DNA of 64,000 nt, from contig CAJTGD010000013.1 in assembly GCA_910575475.1 (NCBI GenBank), forward strand, positions 1 through 64,000, in the 5' to 3' direction. A program made the translations under genes and the position numbers. This document shows, piece after piece, positions 17,112 to 24,656 of the stretch (its first letter is position 1; every line of letters starts with the position of its first letter). The notes beneath the pieces are model-generated. The model ran no database searches. It saw nothing but the letters and a program-made list of their open reading frames with translations, and was not told the origin of the DNA. The DNA is from Lachnospiraceae bacterium. GTDB taxonomy: Bacteria; Bacillota; Clostridia; Lachnospirales; Lachnospiraceae.

Positions 17112-17837
17112 TCAGTCGATCATCCGAACGGATGTGATCACAGGCTGGTCATCCTTGTCTACCGTTCCGTTGTCGTCCTGCACAGGGGTATCCTCGCAGA
17201 TCTTGTCCACAACATCCATCCCTTCCGTCACATGTCCGAAAGCGGCATAATTTCCGTCCAGGAACAGGCTGTCCTCATGGACAATGAAAAACTGTGAGGA
17301 CGCGCTGTCCGGATTGTTGGATCTTGCCATGGAGATCACGCCCCGTACATGGGAAATATCATTCTCCACGCCGTTTTCCGAAAATTCCCCTTTGATCGTC
17401 TGATCCGAGCCGCCGGTTCCATTTCCCTTGGGATCCCCGCCCTGGATCATAAAACCGCTGATGATCCGGTGGAAGGTCAGGCCGTCATAGAATCCATCGC
17501 CCGCAAGCCGGATAAAGTTGGTGACACTGACCGGCGCGGTATCCGCATCCAGTTCCAGTTCAATAGTGCCGTAATCCTGAATCTCAATCTCAACATGGTG
17601 AAGGCCTTCCAGATAGTCTTCTTCCTTTTCAGAAGCCGTGCCCTCTTCTTCTTCTGTACGTTCCGTACTGATTGCGTCCGCCTGCGCAGTATCTTCTTTC
17701 TTCGCTCCGCATCCCGTGAGAACGGCGGCAAATAAGATGACACACAGGCAGTATGTGAATAAGTTTCCAACTGTGCGGCTGCGTAGCAGACGTAAGAGTG
17801 CGTTAGCACGGTTTTTGCGAATGGATAAATTTTTCAT
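17112..17837 (-). CDS. Lipoprotein cyclophilin-type peptidyl-prolyl isomerase
   Basis: A 241-residue protein starting at 17837 behind CGGAGGTACAATC. A basic N-region and hydrophobic segment end in AAVLTGCGAKK, a lipobox whose cysteine becomes the membrane anchor. An acidic linker follows, then a cyclophilin domain from about residue 80: APVSVTNFIRLA, YDGLTFHRIISGFMIQGGDP (active-site Arg, Phe and Gln), ARSNNPDSASSQFFIV and FLDGNYAAFGHV. It would catalyse proline cis-trans isomerisation in proteins folding outside the membrane. Monocistronic. Very commonly seen in Clostridia. Confidence 0.92.
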   Translation of the reverse strand: MKNLSIRKNRANALLRLLRSRTVGNLFTYCLCVILFAAVLTGCGAKKEDTAQADAISTERTEEEEGTASEKEEDYLEGLHHVEIEIQDYGTIELELDADTAPVSVTNFIRLAGDGFYDGLTFHRIISGFMIQGGDPKGNGTGGSDQTIKGEFSENGVENDISHVRGVISMARSNNPDSASSQFFIVHEDSLFLDGNYAAFGHVTEGMDVVDKICEDTPVQDDNGTVDKDDQPVITSVRMID

Positions 17838-18004
17838 GATTGTACCTCCGATTTTCTTACGAAATTTCTCTATTATGACCCACGGTAAAATGAGCGGCTG
17901 CCGCTGCACCGCGGATCACACTGCAGGTCACACCCTGACGGGCATGCCCTGTGACGGAATCGTAACATTTATATTACCATAAGCGGAGTCGGATTACAAA
18001 TACT

Positions 18005-18096
18005 TTCCACCTGTACGGTTGCTAATCCAAAATCTCAGTCTTATGGTAATATATTGCATAAAACTGAGATTCTGGATTGCAACCGTACAGGTGGAA
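18005..18096. repeat. Large imperfect inverted repeat (MITE-like)
   Basis: Two arms of about 40 bases with few mismatches face each other across an 11-base loop. Each outer end reads TTCCACCTGTACGGTTGC. The same end, extended by TAATCC, recurs alone at 38660. The structure lies just upstream of the NUDIX gene and occupies most of the 370-base gap after the cyclophilin gene. Confidence 0.75.
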
Positions 18097-18206
18097 TTAT
18101 TTTCTGGCGGAAGTGGATGATGAGTGATATAATGTTACTGTTTACACGGATGAAAAAATCAAATCGTACAGTTAGAAAAATTTCAAAGGAAAAGGTGCAG
18201 GAAGTT

Positions 18207-19013
18207 ATGAATAAAAAAAATCAGCAGAATAAAGTGTTTGTTCCATTAGACCTGATCGCCGATGCTATAGAAATGGCAGATGATGAATGGAATCAGTATC
18301 TGGATATCGAAGAAGACTGGTACAGCTTTCAGGAGGAACAGTACCGCCAGATCGCAAGAGACTGGTGTGAGAGCCATGGCTTTGCGTACGACGGCATGGA
18401 AAATGAAAAGGAAGAGCCGGAAGATCTGGACAGCGGTGAAAATCTGGCATGGGAGGAGGTCCGCACGGAGCATATTGTGCAGGACGAATGGATCGACTTC
18501 CGAAAATCCGCCTACCGGTTCCCGGACGGAACCGTGTTTGAGCCATATTACAGCTACAGCCGCAGGGATTATGTGGTCATCGCGGCATCGGATGAAGAGG
18601 GAAGATACCTGTGCGTCAGGCAGTTCCGTCAGGGAATCGGGGAAGTGACGACGGAATTTCCGGCAGGAGGCATTGAACGGAAGGACAGCCGTGAGTATGG
18701 TTCCGACCGGGATTCTGAACTGTCGGAGGACGCGCTGGCGGCGGCAAAAAGAGAACTGCAGGAAGAGACCGGATATGTATCGGACCATTGGAAGCATCTG
18801 CTCACTATACCCTCTAATGCCACGCTTGCGGATAATTACGCCTACATCTTTCTGGCGGAAAACTGCCGGAAGTCCGGGGAGCAGAAGCTGGATGAGACAG
18901 AATTTCTGAATGTCAGAACATATACTCCGGACGAGATCGAGGAGATGATCAGCCGGGGCAGATTTCAGCAGGCAGTCCATGTCTTGGCGTGGCTGCTGGC
19001 GCGGAGAAAATGA
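18207..19013 (+). CDS. NUDIX hydrolase with UPF0158-like N-terminal extension
   Basis: From the ATG at 18207 the protein has 268 residues. Residues 1-65 (VFVPLDLIADAIEMADDEWNQYLD...) resemble UPF0158-family sequence. Residues 100-268 form a NUDIX fold of the ADP-sugar pyrophosphatase type: EPYYSYSRRDYVVIAA, VRQFRQGIGEVTTEFPAGGIE, and the NUDIX helix AKRELQEETGY, whose REL-EE-GY residues bind metal. An inserted segment, KDSREYGSDRDSELSEDA, separates the leading glycines from the helix. Upstream in-frame methionines exist, but 18207 has the better spacing behind an AGGAAAAGG stretch. The substrate is probably a nucleoside diphosphate sugar (inferred). Confidence 0.75.
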   Translation: MNKKNQQNKVFVPLDLIADAIEMADDEWNQYLDIEEDWYSFQEEQYRQIARDWCESHGFAYDGMENEKEEPEDLDSGENLAWEEVRTEHIVQDEWIDFRKSAYRFPDGTVFEPYYSYSRRDYVVIAASDEEGRYLCVRQFRQGIGEVTTEFPAGGIERKDSREYGSDRDSELSEDALAAAKRELQEETGYVSDHWKHLLTIPSNATLADNYAYIFLAENCRKSGEQKLDETEFLNVRTYTPDEIEEMISRGRFQQAVHVLAWLLARRK

Positions 19014-19022
19014 GAGACGCTA

Positions 19023-19892
19023 TATAGGAAAGGCTTCCTGCCAGATTGTCCTTTTCAGCAGCCTTCGACAATTCGCACACTTTTCCTGAATATAATTCCA
19101 CCATTCTCAGAAAATAAAGGATCCAGATTTCTGGATGCGGAGGATTTTCACGTCCGGAATAGTATAAAGCAGGCAGTCCCATCTGCAGAGACTGATAATA
19201 TTCGTCAGGCTCATATGCAAAATATTCTTCCAGAGATCCGATTCCATGGAATCCATATCCATGATAATCAAGAATATATCCGGACATTAACCGGGCTGTT
19301 CGTCCATTTCCATCTTCAAAAGGATGGATCGTAACCAGCTGGTAATGCACAATGGCAGCAATGATAAGCGGATGGTCATCTGTAGTATTTACGTATTCAA
19401 CCAGTTCATCTAATAATCCGGGGATGTCCGTATATTCCGGCGGGATATACTCCGAGATTCCTGTTTCAGAATCATAGACCGCAAACAAGACGCCTGGGGC
19501 ATAGCCCCGCGTAATCCGATTTTTTCTTTTGATGCTCCCTTTTCTACAATTGCCTGAACTTCAAGGATCAATTTTTTTGAAAATCGTTCCCTGCACTTTC
19601 GTTTTTCTTCCAAGAGCTCAAGAGCCAGGAAATAATTGCGGATCTCTTGCTCTGGTTTCAAAAAATGTTTATGAGGATCTCTGTCAATTGCTTCGCTTGC
19701 CTGGACTTCCGTGAGAGGATTTCCTTCTATTTTATTAGATGCATAGGAGCTTTTTTTCCTGGAAATTTTTCTTAACTTATTTTTTTCTGCGGGCGGCAGT
19801 TCAATTGTGCTGAGGGAAAAACGGTTCTCGTCTATTGCAGAAATTTTTTTTAATATCTCATTTGTAAGTGTGGCTTTGATCATCAATTCCAC
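19023..19892 (-). pseudogene. Fic-family AMPylase, frameshifted and 3'-truncated
   Basis: The first frame (19892-19410) has ELPPAEKNKLRKI and KIEGNPLT, the inhibitory/N-terminal Fic region, and runs out after GLRGAMPQ. The second frame continues GVLFAVYDSETGISEYIPP and contains the catalytic loop HPFEDGNGRTARLMSGY, so the enzyme core is intact in sequence. One C was lost in the GGGG run at 19496-19499 (plus strand). The C-terminal part stops making sense after AAEKDNLAGS near 19030, next to the NUDIX stop. At least two lesions are present, so it should be inactive unless the frameshift is an assembly error. Confidence 0.8.
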
Positions 19893-19906
19893 CTCCTTTG
19901 ATGTGT

Positions 19907-19964
19907 GAGCACTCTTGGAAACTCCCTTGCACCCATGTTTGCGGCTGATTTTCCGAGAATGCTC
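19907..19964. repeat. Long-armed hairpin upstream of fic
   Basis: GAGCACTCTTGGAAA and TTTTCCGAGAATGCTC pair with two mismatches around a loop of about 27 bases. The outer GAGCACTC resembles the flank of the 14342 element. The region up to 20224 is otherwise non-coding and AT-rich, with a GAACTG...CAGTTC dyad just before the next gene. Confidence 0.5.
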
Positions 19965-20223
19965 TGTATTATACTTATTATATTCTGATATCAGGCGGAA
20001 AATCCATTAAAATTACACTATTTTTACACTATTTTCTCTTGATTTTCATTCCGGAAAGTGAGACGGACTCTTTTTTCTTAATAAAAGCCGCTGCCCTGAC
20101 GATACTTATTATAAGGGTTACTATTGTTTACGCCGGCTCACACAGCAGCGTGTATATGAAAGAACTGTCTCATAATAATAGGTATATCTTGCGGCAGTTC
20201 CTGATCGAAAAGAGGGAAAGGCG

Positions 20224-21093
20224 ATGTATCTGAATTTACAATCAGGCGGGATTCAAAAGGGAAGCACCTGGAATAAGGTGCAGATGGCGGCGCATTCTAT
20301 GAACCGGAAGGCTATGCGGGATGCGCAGACCGCAAAGGGCAAGGATGGGCAGGAGCAAAGGCGCGACAAGGTACAGATCACTCCGGAGAATCAGATGCAG
20401 GGCCGTCTTGATTTTTTGATGGAGCGCAAGCAGGAACTGATCGAACGGAAGAATGAGCTGATGGCGAGCGGCGCAGACTGGGATTCCATCAAGGCCATGG
20501 TCGCACTGTATGAGGAACAGATCAGCAATGTGGAAACGGAGATTTCCCAGACGCTGAAGGAGATGGTGGAGGAGCAGCTGGAGAAGGCCGAGGAAGAGAA
20601 GAAGGACGGGAAGGATCCGGAGACCAAGGAGGAACAGCAGATCCAGCATTTGAACAATATCAGCAATGCTTCCCTGGATTATAAGCAGGTCGGCCAGATC
20701 CACAAGGCCCATGACCAGAAGGAAAGGGAAGCCAGCGTGATGACCATGGAGGTGAAGCTGGACGACAGCAGAGGCGGAGCCAGCAAGGGCAAGAGAGAAC
20801 GGCTGGGCGAGGTGCTGAGCGAGGCCGACCAGCTTTATAAAAAGGCCATGAAGGGTTATGCGAATCTGAACAAGTCTCTGGATGAAGAGGAAGAGGAGAA
20901 TATTGAGGAGCAGAAGGAACTGAAATCCGAGGACGGACAGGGGAACGGAGCTGTTTCCGGACCGGCAGGCGGGGAGCAGGATACCGCTTCCGGATTGGCA
21001 GGTGAGGAGCAGGATACCGTTTCCGGGTCTGCAGAAGAAGTGCAGGAGGCTGCATCCAAACCGGCAGGCCGGGATACGGAGGAAGACCAGTAA
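20224..21093 (+). CDS. Coiled-coil protein of unknown function
   Basis: A 289-residue, highly charged, cytoplasmic protein I do not recognise. Residues 60-135 are a predicted coiled coil (MERKQELIERKNELMASG, then VETEISQTLKEMVEEQLEKAEEEKKD). Residues 140-230 are helical, with DYKQVGQIHKAHDQKEREASV. The C-terminus (from about 240) is a low-complexity tail of SGPAGGEQDTA-like repeats, three to four imperfect copies. There is no signal peptide and no cysteine pair. AGGGAAAGGCG gives an adequate ribosome binding site. It stands alone. A structural or scaffold role is only a guess. Confidence 0.75.
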   Translation: MYLNLQSGGIQKGSTWNKVQMAAHSMNRKAMRDAQTAKGKDGQEQRRDKVQITPENQMQGRLDFLMERKQELIERKNELMASGADWDSIKAMVALYEEQISNVETEISQTLKEMVEEQLEKAEEEKKDGKDPETKEEQQIQHLNNISNASLDYKQVGQIHKAHDQKEREASVMTMEVKLDDSRGGASKGKRERLGEVLSEADQLYKKAMKGYANLNKSLDEEEEENIEEQKELKSEDGQGNGAVSGPAGGEQDTASGLAGEEQDTVSGSAEEVQEAASKPAGRDTEEDQ

Positions 21094-21250
21094 AAGATAC
21101 GGGCTGACAAAAGAAAAAAATCATTCTTTGTCTATTTTATACAAAAATGAAGATAAAAATTTTGATAGTTTTCACAAAAAAATCGGTATATACAAAAATG
21201 ATAATATTTTTATATAAAAATGTGACTTTTGTGAAATCAGAGTATATGTT

Positions 21251-21289
21251 GGGCACACTGCTTCATTTACAGCAGAGTGCCCTTTTATT
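21251..21289 (+). terminator. Rho-independent terminator
   Basis: GGGCAC-A-CTGCT pairs with AGCAG-A-GTGCCC, followed by TTTTATT. The 150 bases before it are very AT-rich and contain a loose TTTTCACAAAA / TTTTGTGAAA dyad. Confidence 0.85.
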
Positions 21290-21431
21290 ATAATTTTAAC
21301 TGGTTTTAGAGGTTACAGAAGAGAAAATGCAGGCCCGGGATGTATTTCTATTTGTGACCGTAAAAAATGGGTCAGGCAGATATGATCTGTAAAGGGTATA
21401 TCTATCTGATAAAAAATAAAGGAGTGGAGTT

Positions 21432-22748
21432 ATGATAAAATTATCGCGTATTAAAGTGGCGGTTTTGATGCTGATCTTGTTGTTGTCGCTCACCGGATGT
21501 GGAAAATCCGCAGATGGAAAGACACATCTCACTTTTCAGATCTGGGATGTGTATCAACGCCCCGGGATGCAGGCTATGTGTGACGCATATACTGCCCAGC
21601 ACCCGGATGTGGAGATTGAAGTACAGGCTACCAGTTGGAGTGAATACTGGACGAAGCTGGAGGCGTCCGCAGAGAGTAATACCATGCCGGATATATTTTG
21701 GATGCATACCAATCAGCTTTTGTATTACGCGGATTTCGGTATGCTGGCTGATGTGACAGATCTTTATGACGATGTAGAGCCGGATTATTATGAAAAACAT
21801 TTTTCAGAAATTTCCCGCAGCAATGCCAGTGGAAGTGACGGTCATCTATATGGTGTACCGAAAGATAAGGATAATGGTCTTCTGGTGTATAATAAGGAAA
21901 TGTTTGACGCGGCCGGGGTTTCTTATCCTACCGAAGAATGGACATGGGAAGATCTGGCGGATGCTTCGCAAAAGATATATGATAAAACCGGTAAATATGG
22001 GTTTATGGCTTATAACGATGACCAGCTGGGTTATTGGTGCTTCGTTTATCAGGCCGGCGGACATATCCTTACTGCTGACCGTACGCAGGCGGGCTATACG
22101 AATCCCGGCTCTGTCAAGGGTATGGAATTTTATGTAAACATGCAGAAGGAGGACTGGTGCCCGGATCAGACTTATTTTACGGAGACCGCGCCGGGAACAG
22201 CTTTCTTTTCTGAGGCGGGCGCCATGTATTTGGAGGGAAACTGGAATCTTCCCCAGTTAATGGAGAATTATCCGGAAATGCGGGGAAAATGGGATCTGGC
22301 CAAGCTGCCGAAATGTGCGGATCCAATAGAGGACAGTGAAAGCCTGGATCAGGATGGACGTGCTACTATGTCCAATGGCTTGTGCTATTCAACCTCGGCC
22401 CGCGGCAAAAATCGTGAGGCTGCCCTGGATGTGATCAAGTTTTTTGGTACGGAAGAGGCACAGCGGATCCAGGGAGAAAATGGTGCTGCTATCCCGGCTT
22501 ATATTGGCTGTGAAGAGACCTGGCGCGCCGCATTTGATTCCTACGATGAAAAGCTGGATCTGGATGTTATTTTCGATCAGTTCGATTATGCGGTGCAGGC
22601 CGTTTATAATTCTGCCAGCCCGAAATGGAAGAGCCAGGTAATAGACGAATTGACCAGAATCTATTCCGGCAACCAGGATCTTATGGCCGGCCTGGAGAAT
22701 ATGGAACGTATTGTCAATACAGAAACCGCTAAGAAATTAGAAAAGTAG
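21432..22748 (+). CDS. Sugar ABC transporter substrate-binding lipoprotein (alpha-galactoside locus)
   Basis: A 438-residue family-1 solute-binding protein. The signal peptide ends in LLSLTGCGKS, so Cys22 or so is lipidated. LTFQIWDVYQRPGMQAMCDAY, MPDIFWMHTNQLLYYAD, YGVPKDKDNGLLVYNKEMFDAAG and the helical C-lobe RGKNREAALDVIKFFG are typical of MsmE/RafE-like binding proteins. GGAGTGGAG precedes the ATG. It heads an operon with two permeases and a GH36 enzyme, so it would capture raffinose- or melibiose-type sugars outside the cell. No ATPase gene is present. A shared MsmK-type ATPase elsewhere is the usual solution (family knowledge). Confidence 0.9.
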   Translation: MIKLSRIKVAVLMLILLLSLTGCGKSADGKTHLTFQIWDVYQRPGMQAMCDAYTAQHPDVEIEVQATSWSEYWTKLEASAESNTMPDIFWMHTNQLLYYADFGMLADVTDLYDDVEPDYYEKHFSEISRSNASGSDGHLYGVPKDKDNGLLVYNKEMFDAAGVSYPTEEWTWEDLADASQKIYDKTGKYGFMAYNDDQLGYWCFVYQAGGHILTADRTQAGYTNPGSVKGMEFYVNMQKEDWCPDQTYFTETAPGTAFFSEAGAMYLEGNWNLPQLMENYPEMRGKWDLAKLPKCADPIEDSESLDQDGRATMSNGLCYSTSARGKNREAALDVIKFFGTEEAQRIQGENGAAIPAYIGCEETWRAAFDSYDEKLDLDVIFDQFDYAVQAVYNSASPKWKSQVIDELTRIYSGNQDLMAGLENMERIVNTETAKKLEK

Positions 22749-22762
22749 TAGGAGGAATTTTT

Positions 22763-23650
22763 ATGAACAATAAATTATCTGCCGCGGCCCGGCGGGAAGA
22801 AAACTGGGGCTGGTTTATGGTAGCGCCTACGATCATAGGTCTGGTCGTTTTAAATTTGTGGCCTTTTGTACAGACATTGTATGCAAGCTTTTGTGAGCAC
22901 GAAGGCTTTGGGCATTACAAGTTCATAGGCCTGCAAAATTATGTAGATATGTTTACGAATGCGGAGTTCTGGAAAGCAACCTGGAATACCATCTACTTTT
23001 GTATATTGACGGTACCTGTGGGAATTGCGTTGGCGCTGCTGATTGCTATGCTGTTGAACGCGAATGTGAGGTTTAAGGGAGGCTTTCGTACGATTTTTTT
23101 CCTGCCTCTGGTCTGTGCCCCGGCAGCCGTTGCCATGGTGTGGCGTTGGATCTTCAACGGTGAGTATGGTATTCTTAACCAGATACTGGGGGTAAAGATT
23201 CAATGGATTACGGACCCGAAAACGGCTGTACTGGCTGTTGCCATTGTGTCCGTCTGGAGCAGTATCGGTTATGACGCGGTTCTTCTCCTTGCCGGACTGC
23301 AGAATATTCCAAAGTCGCTTTATGAGGCAAACAGCATTGACGGCGCAGGAAAAGTTCAGCAGTTTTTTACCATTACGCTGCCGATGGTTTCCCCGACTTT
23401 GTTTTCTGTACTGATCATGCGTCTGATGGCTTCCATGAAAATTTATGACCTCATTTACATGATGGCAGATGAGACCAATCCGGCTCTGACAGATATGCAG
23501 AGTCTGATGTACCTGTTCTACCGCTCCTCTTTTGTAGCAGGAGACAGAGGGTATGGTTCCGCTATTGTGATCTGGACTGTTGGATTGATACTTCTTGTGA
23601 CCTTGGTACAATTCCAGGGGCAAAAGAAATGGGTTACATATGATATTTAA
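22763..23650 (+). CDS. Sugar ABC transporter permease (MsmF/UgpA type)
   Basis: A 295-residue inner-membrane protein with six hydrophobic helices. GWFMVAPTIIGLVVLNLWPFVQTLYASF is the usual first helix, GGFRTIFFLPLVCAPAAVAMVW the third, and the ATPase-contact EAA loop reads YEANSIDGAGKVQQFFTITLP. Fourteen bases separate it from the binding-protein gene, with TAGGAGGAA before the ATG. It pairs with the next gene to form the channel for the alpha-galactoside. Confidence 0.92.
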   Translation: MNNKLSAAARREENWGWFMVAPTIIGLVVLNLWPFVQTLYASFCEHEGFGHYKFIGLQNYVDMFTNAEFWKATWNTIYFCILTVPVGIALALLIAMLLNANVRFKGGFRTIFFLPLVCAPAAVAMVWRWIFNGEYGILNQILGVKIQWITDPKTAVLAVAIVSVWSSIGYDAVLLLAGLQNIPKSLYEANSIDGAGKVQQFFTITLPMVSPTLFSVLIMRLMASMKIYDLIYMMADETNPALTDMQSLMYLFYRSSFVAGDRGYGSAIVIWTVGLILLVTLVQFQGQKKWVTYDI

Positions 23651-23668
23651 TATGATGGAGGTATTGGA

Positions 23669-24511
23669 ATGAAAAATACAAATTCTTTGAAGCGCTCCTA
23701 TATGATCAATAAGGCTCTTACTTATTTCTTCCTGATCCTGGGCGCGGTTATTATGATCTTTCCTTTTTTGTGGATGATCCTTACCAGTTCCAAGACGGTT
23801 CCTGAAAGTATGCTGATTCCGCCGACTTTTTTTCCAAAGCAGCTCATGCTGGATAATTTTAAAGAAGCGATCGCCAGTCTGCCGTTTGCCAATCTATATT
23901 GGAACACGATACTGATGGTATTCTTCCGGGTGGTATGCGCCGTTTTATTCAGTTCTATGGCGGGATATGCGTTTGCCAAGCTGAAATTCAGAGGCAAGAA
24001 TATTCTTTTTGGTATTGTACTGATCCAGATGTCTCTGCCAAGCCAGATTTTTATCATTCCTCAGTATCAGATGGTTGCGAAAATGGGTATGGCTAATACT
24101 ATATTTGCCTTGGTATTTCCTGGGCTGGTCAGTGCTTTCGGCGTGTTCTTTCTGCGTCAGGCATATATGAGCATTCCGGATGAGGTGGGTGAGGCCGCCT
24201 ATTTGGACGGCTGCAACCAATGGCAGACATTTTATAAGATCATGTTTCCGCTGACGGGGACTTCCGTAGCAGCTCTGACCATTTTTACCGCGGTTTTCGC
24301 GTACGGCGACCTGATGTGGCCGCTGGTGGTAAATTCCGATCTCAAGATGATGACGCTGTCTTCAGGACTTTCCACGCTGCGCGGCCAGTTTACCACCAAC
24401 TTCCCGGTGTTAATGGCCGGTTCTCTGTTGGCTATGCTGCCGATGGTGGTGCTATACCTGATCTTCCAACGTCAATTTGTGGAAGGGATTGCCGGTACCG
24501 GCGGAAAATAG
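23669..24511 (+). CDS. Sugar ABC transporter permease (MsmG/UgpE type)
   Basis: A 280-residue partner permease. IMIFPFLWMILTSSKTVPESM is followed by LIQMSLPSQIFIIPQYQMVAKMG and the EAA loop EAAYLDGCNQWQTFYKIMFPL, with the C-terminal VLYLIFQRQFVEGIAGTGGK ending typical of MalG-class permeases. TGATGGAGG precedes the ATG. It is followed by a 145-base gap that contains a terminator-like hairpin before the alpha-galactosidase gene. Confidence 0.92.
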   Translation: MKNTNSLKRSYMINKALTYFFLILGAVIMIFPFLWMILTSSKTVPESMLIPPTFFPKQLMLDNFKEAIASLPFANLYWNTILMVFFRVVCAVLFSSMAGYAFAKLKFRGKNILFGIVLIQMSLPSQIFIIPQYQMVAKMGMANTIFALVFPGLVSAFGVFFLRQAYMSIPDEVGEAAYLDGCNQWQTFYKIMFPLTGTSVAALTIFTAVFAYGDLMWPLVVNSDLKMMTLSSGLSTLRGQFTTNFPVLMAGSLLAMLPMVVLYLIFQRQFVEGIAGTGGK

Positions 24512-24591
24512 GTGGGAACTTTTTGAAACAGGGCTGTGCGTTTGCCGCGCTGTCTGCGGGAATATATAAAAGTTGTAATTGGATTTTTCAT

Positions 24592-24629
24592 ACCAGTCCC
24601 GGTATAAAACCAGCCGGGACTGGTTTTAT
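24592..24629 (+). terminator. Internal terminator/attenuator before alpha-galactosidase
   Basis: CCAGTCCCGG pairs perfectly with CCGGGACTGG across an 11-base loop and is followed by TTTTAT. It lies inside the operon, 28 bases before the alpha-galactosidase start, so it would reduce read-through or stabilise the upstream transporter mRNA. Confidence 0.75.
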
Positions 24630-24656
24630 ACCAAATATTTATCAGGGGGTATCATT

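Noticed and set aside
20039-20233. 64-residue plus-strand frame before the coiled-coil gene
   Set aside because: It has no ribosome binding site, covers AT-rich DNA and a hairpin, and has no family resemblance.
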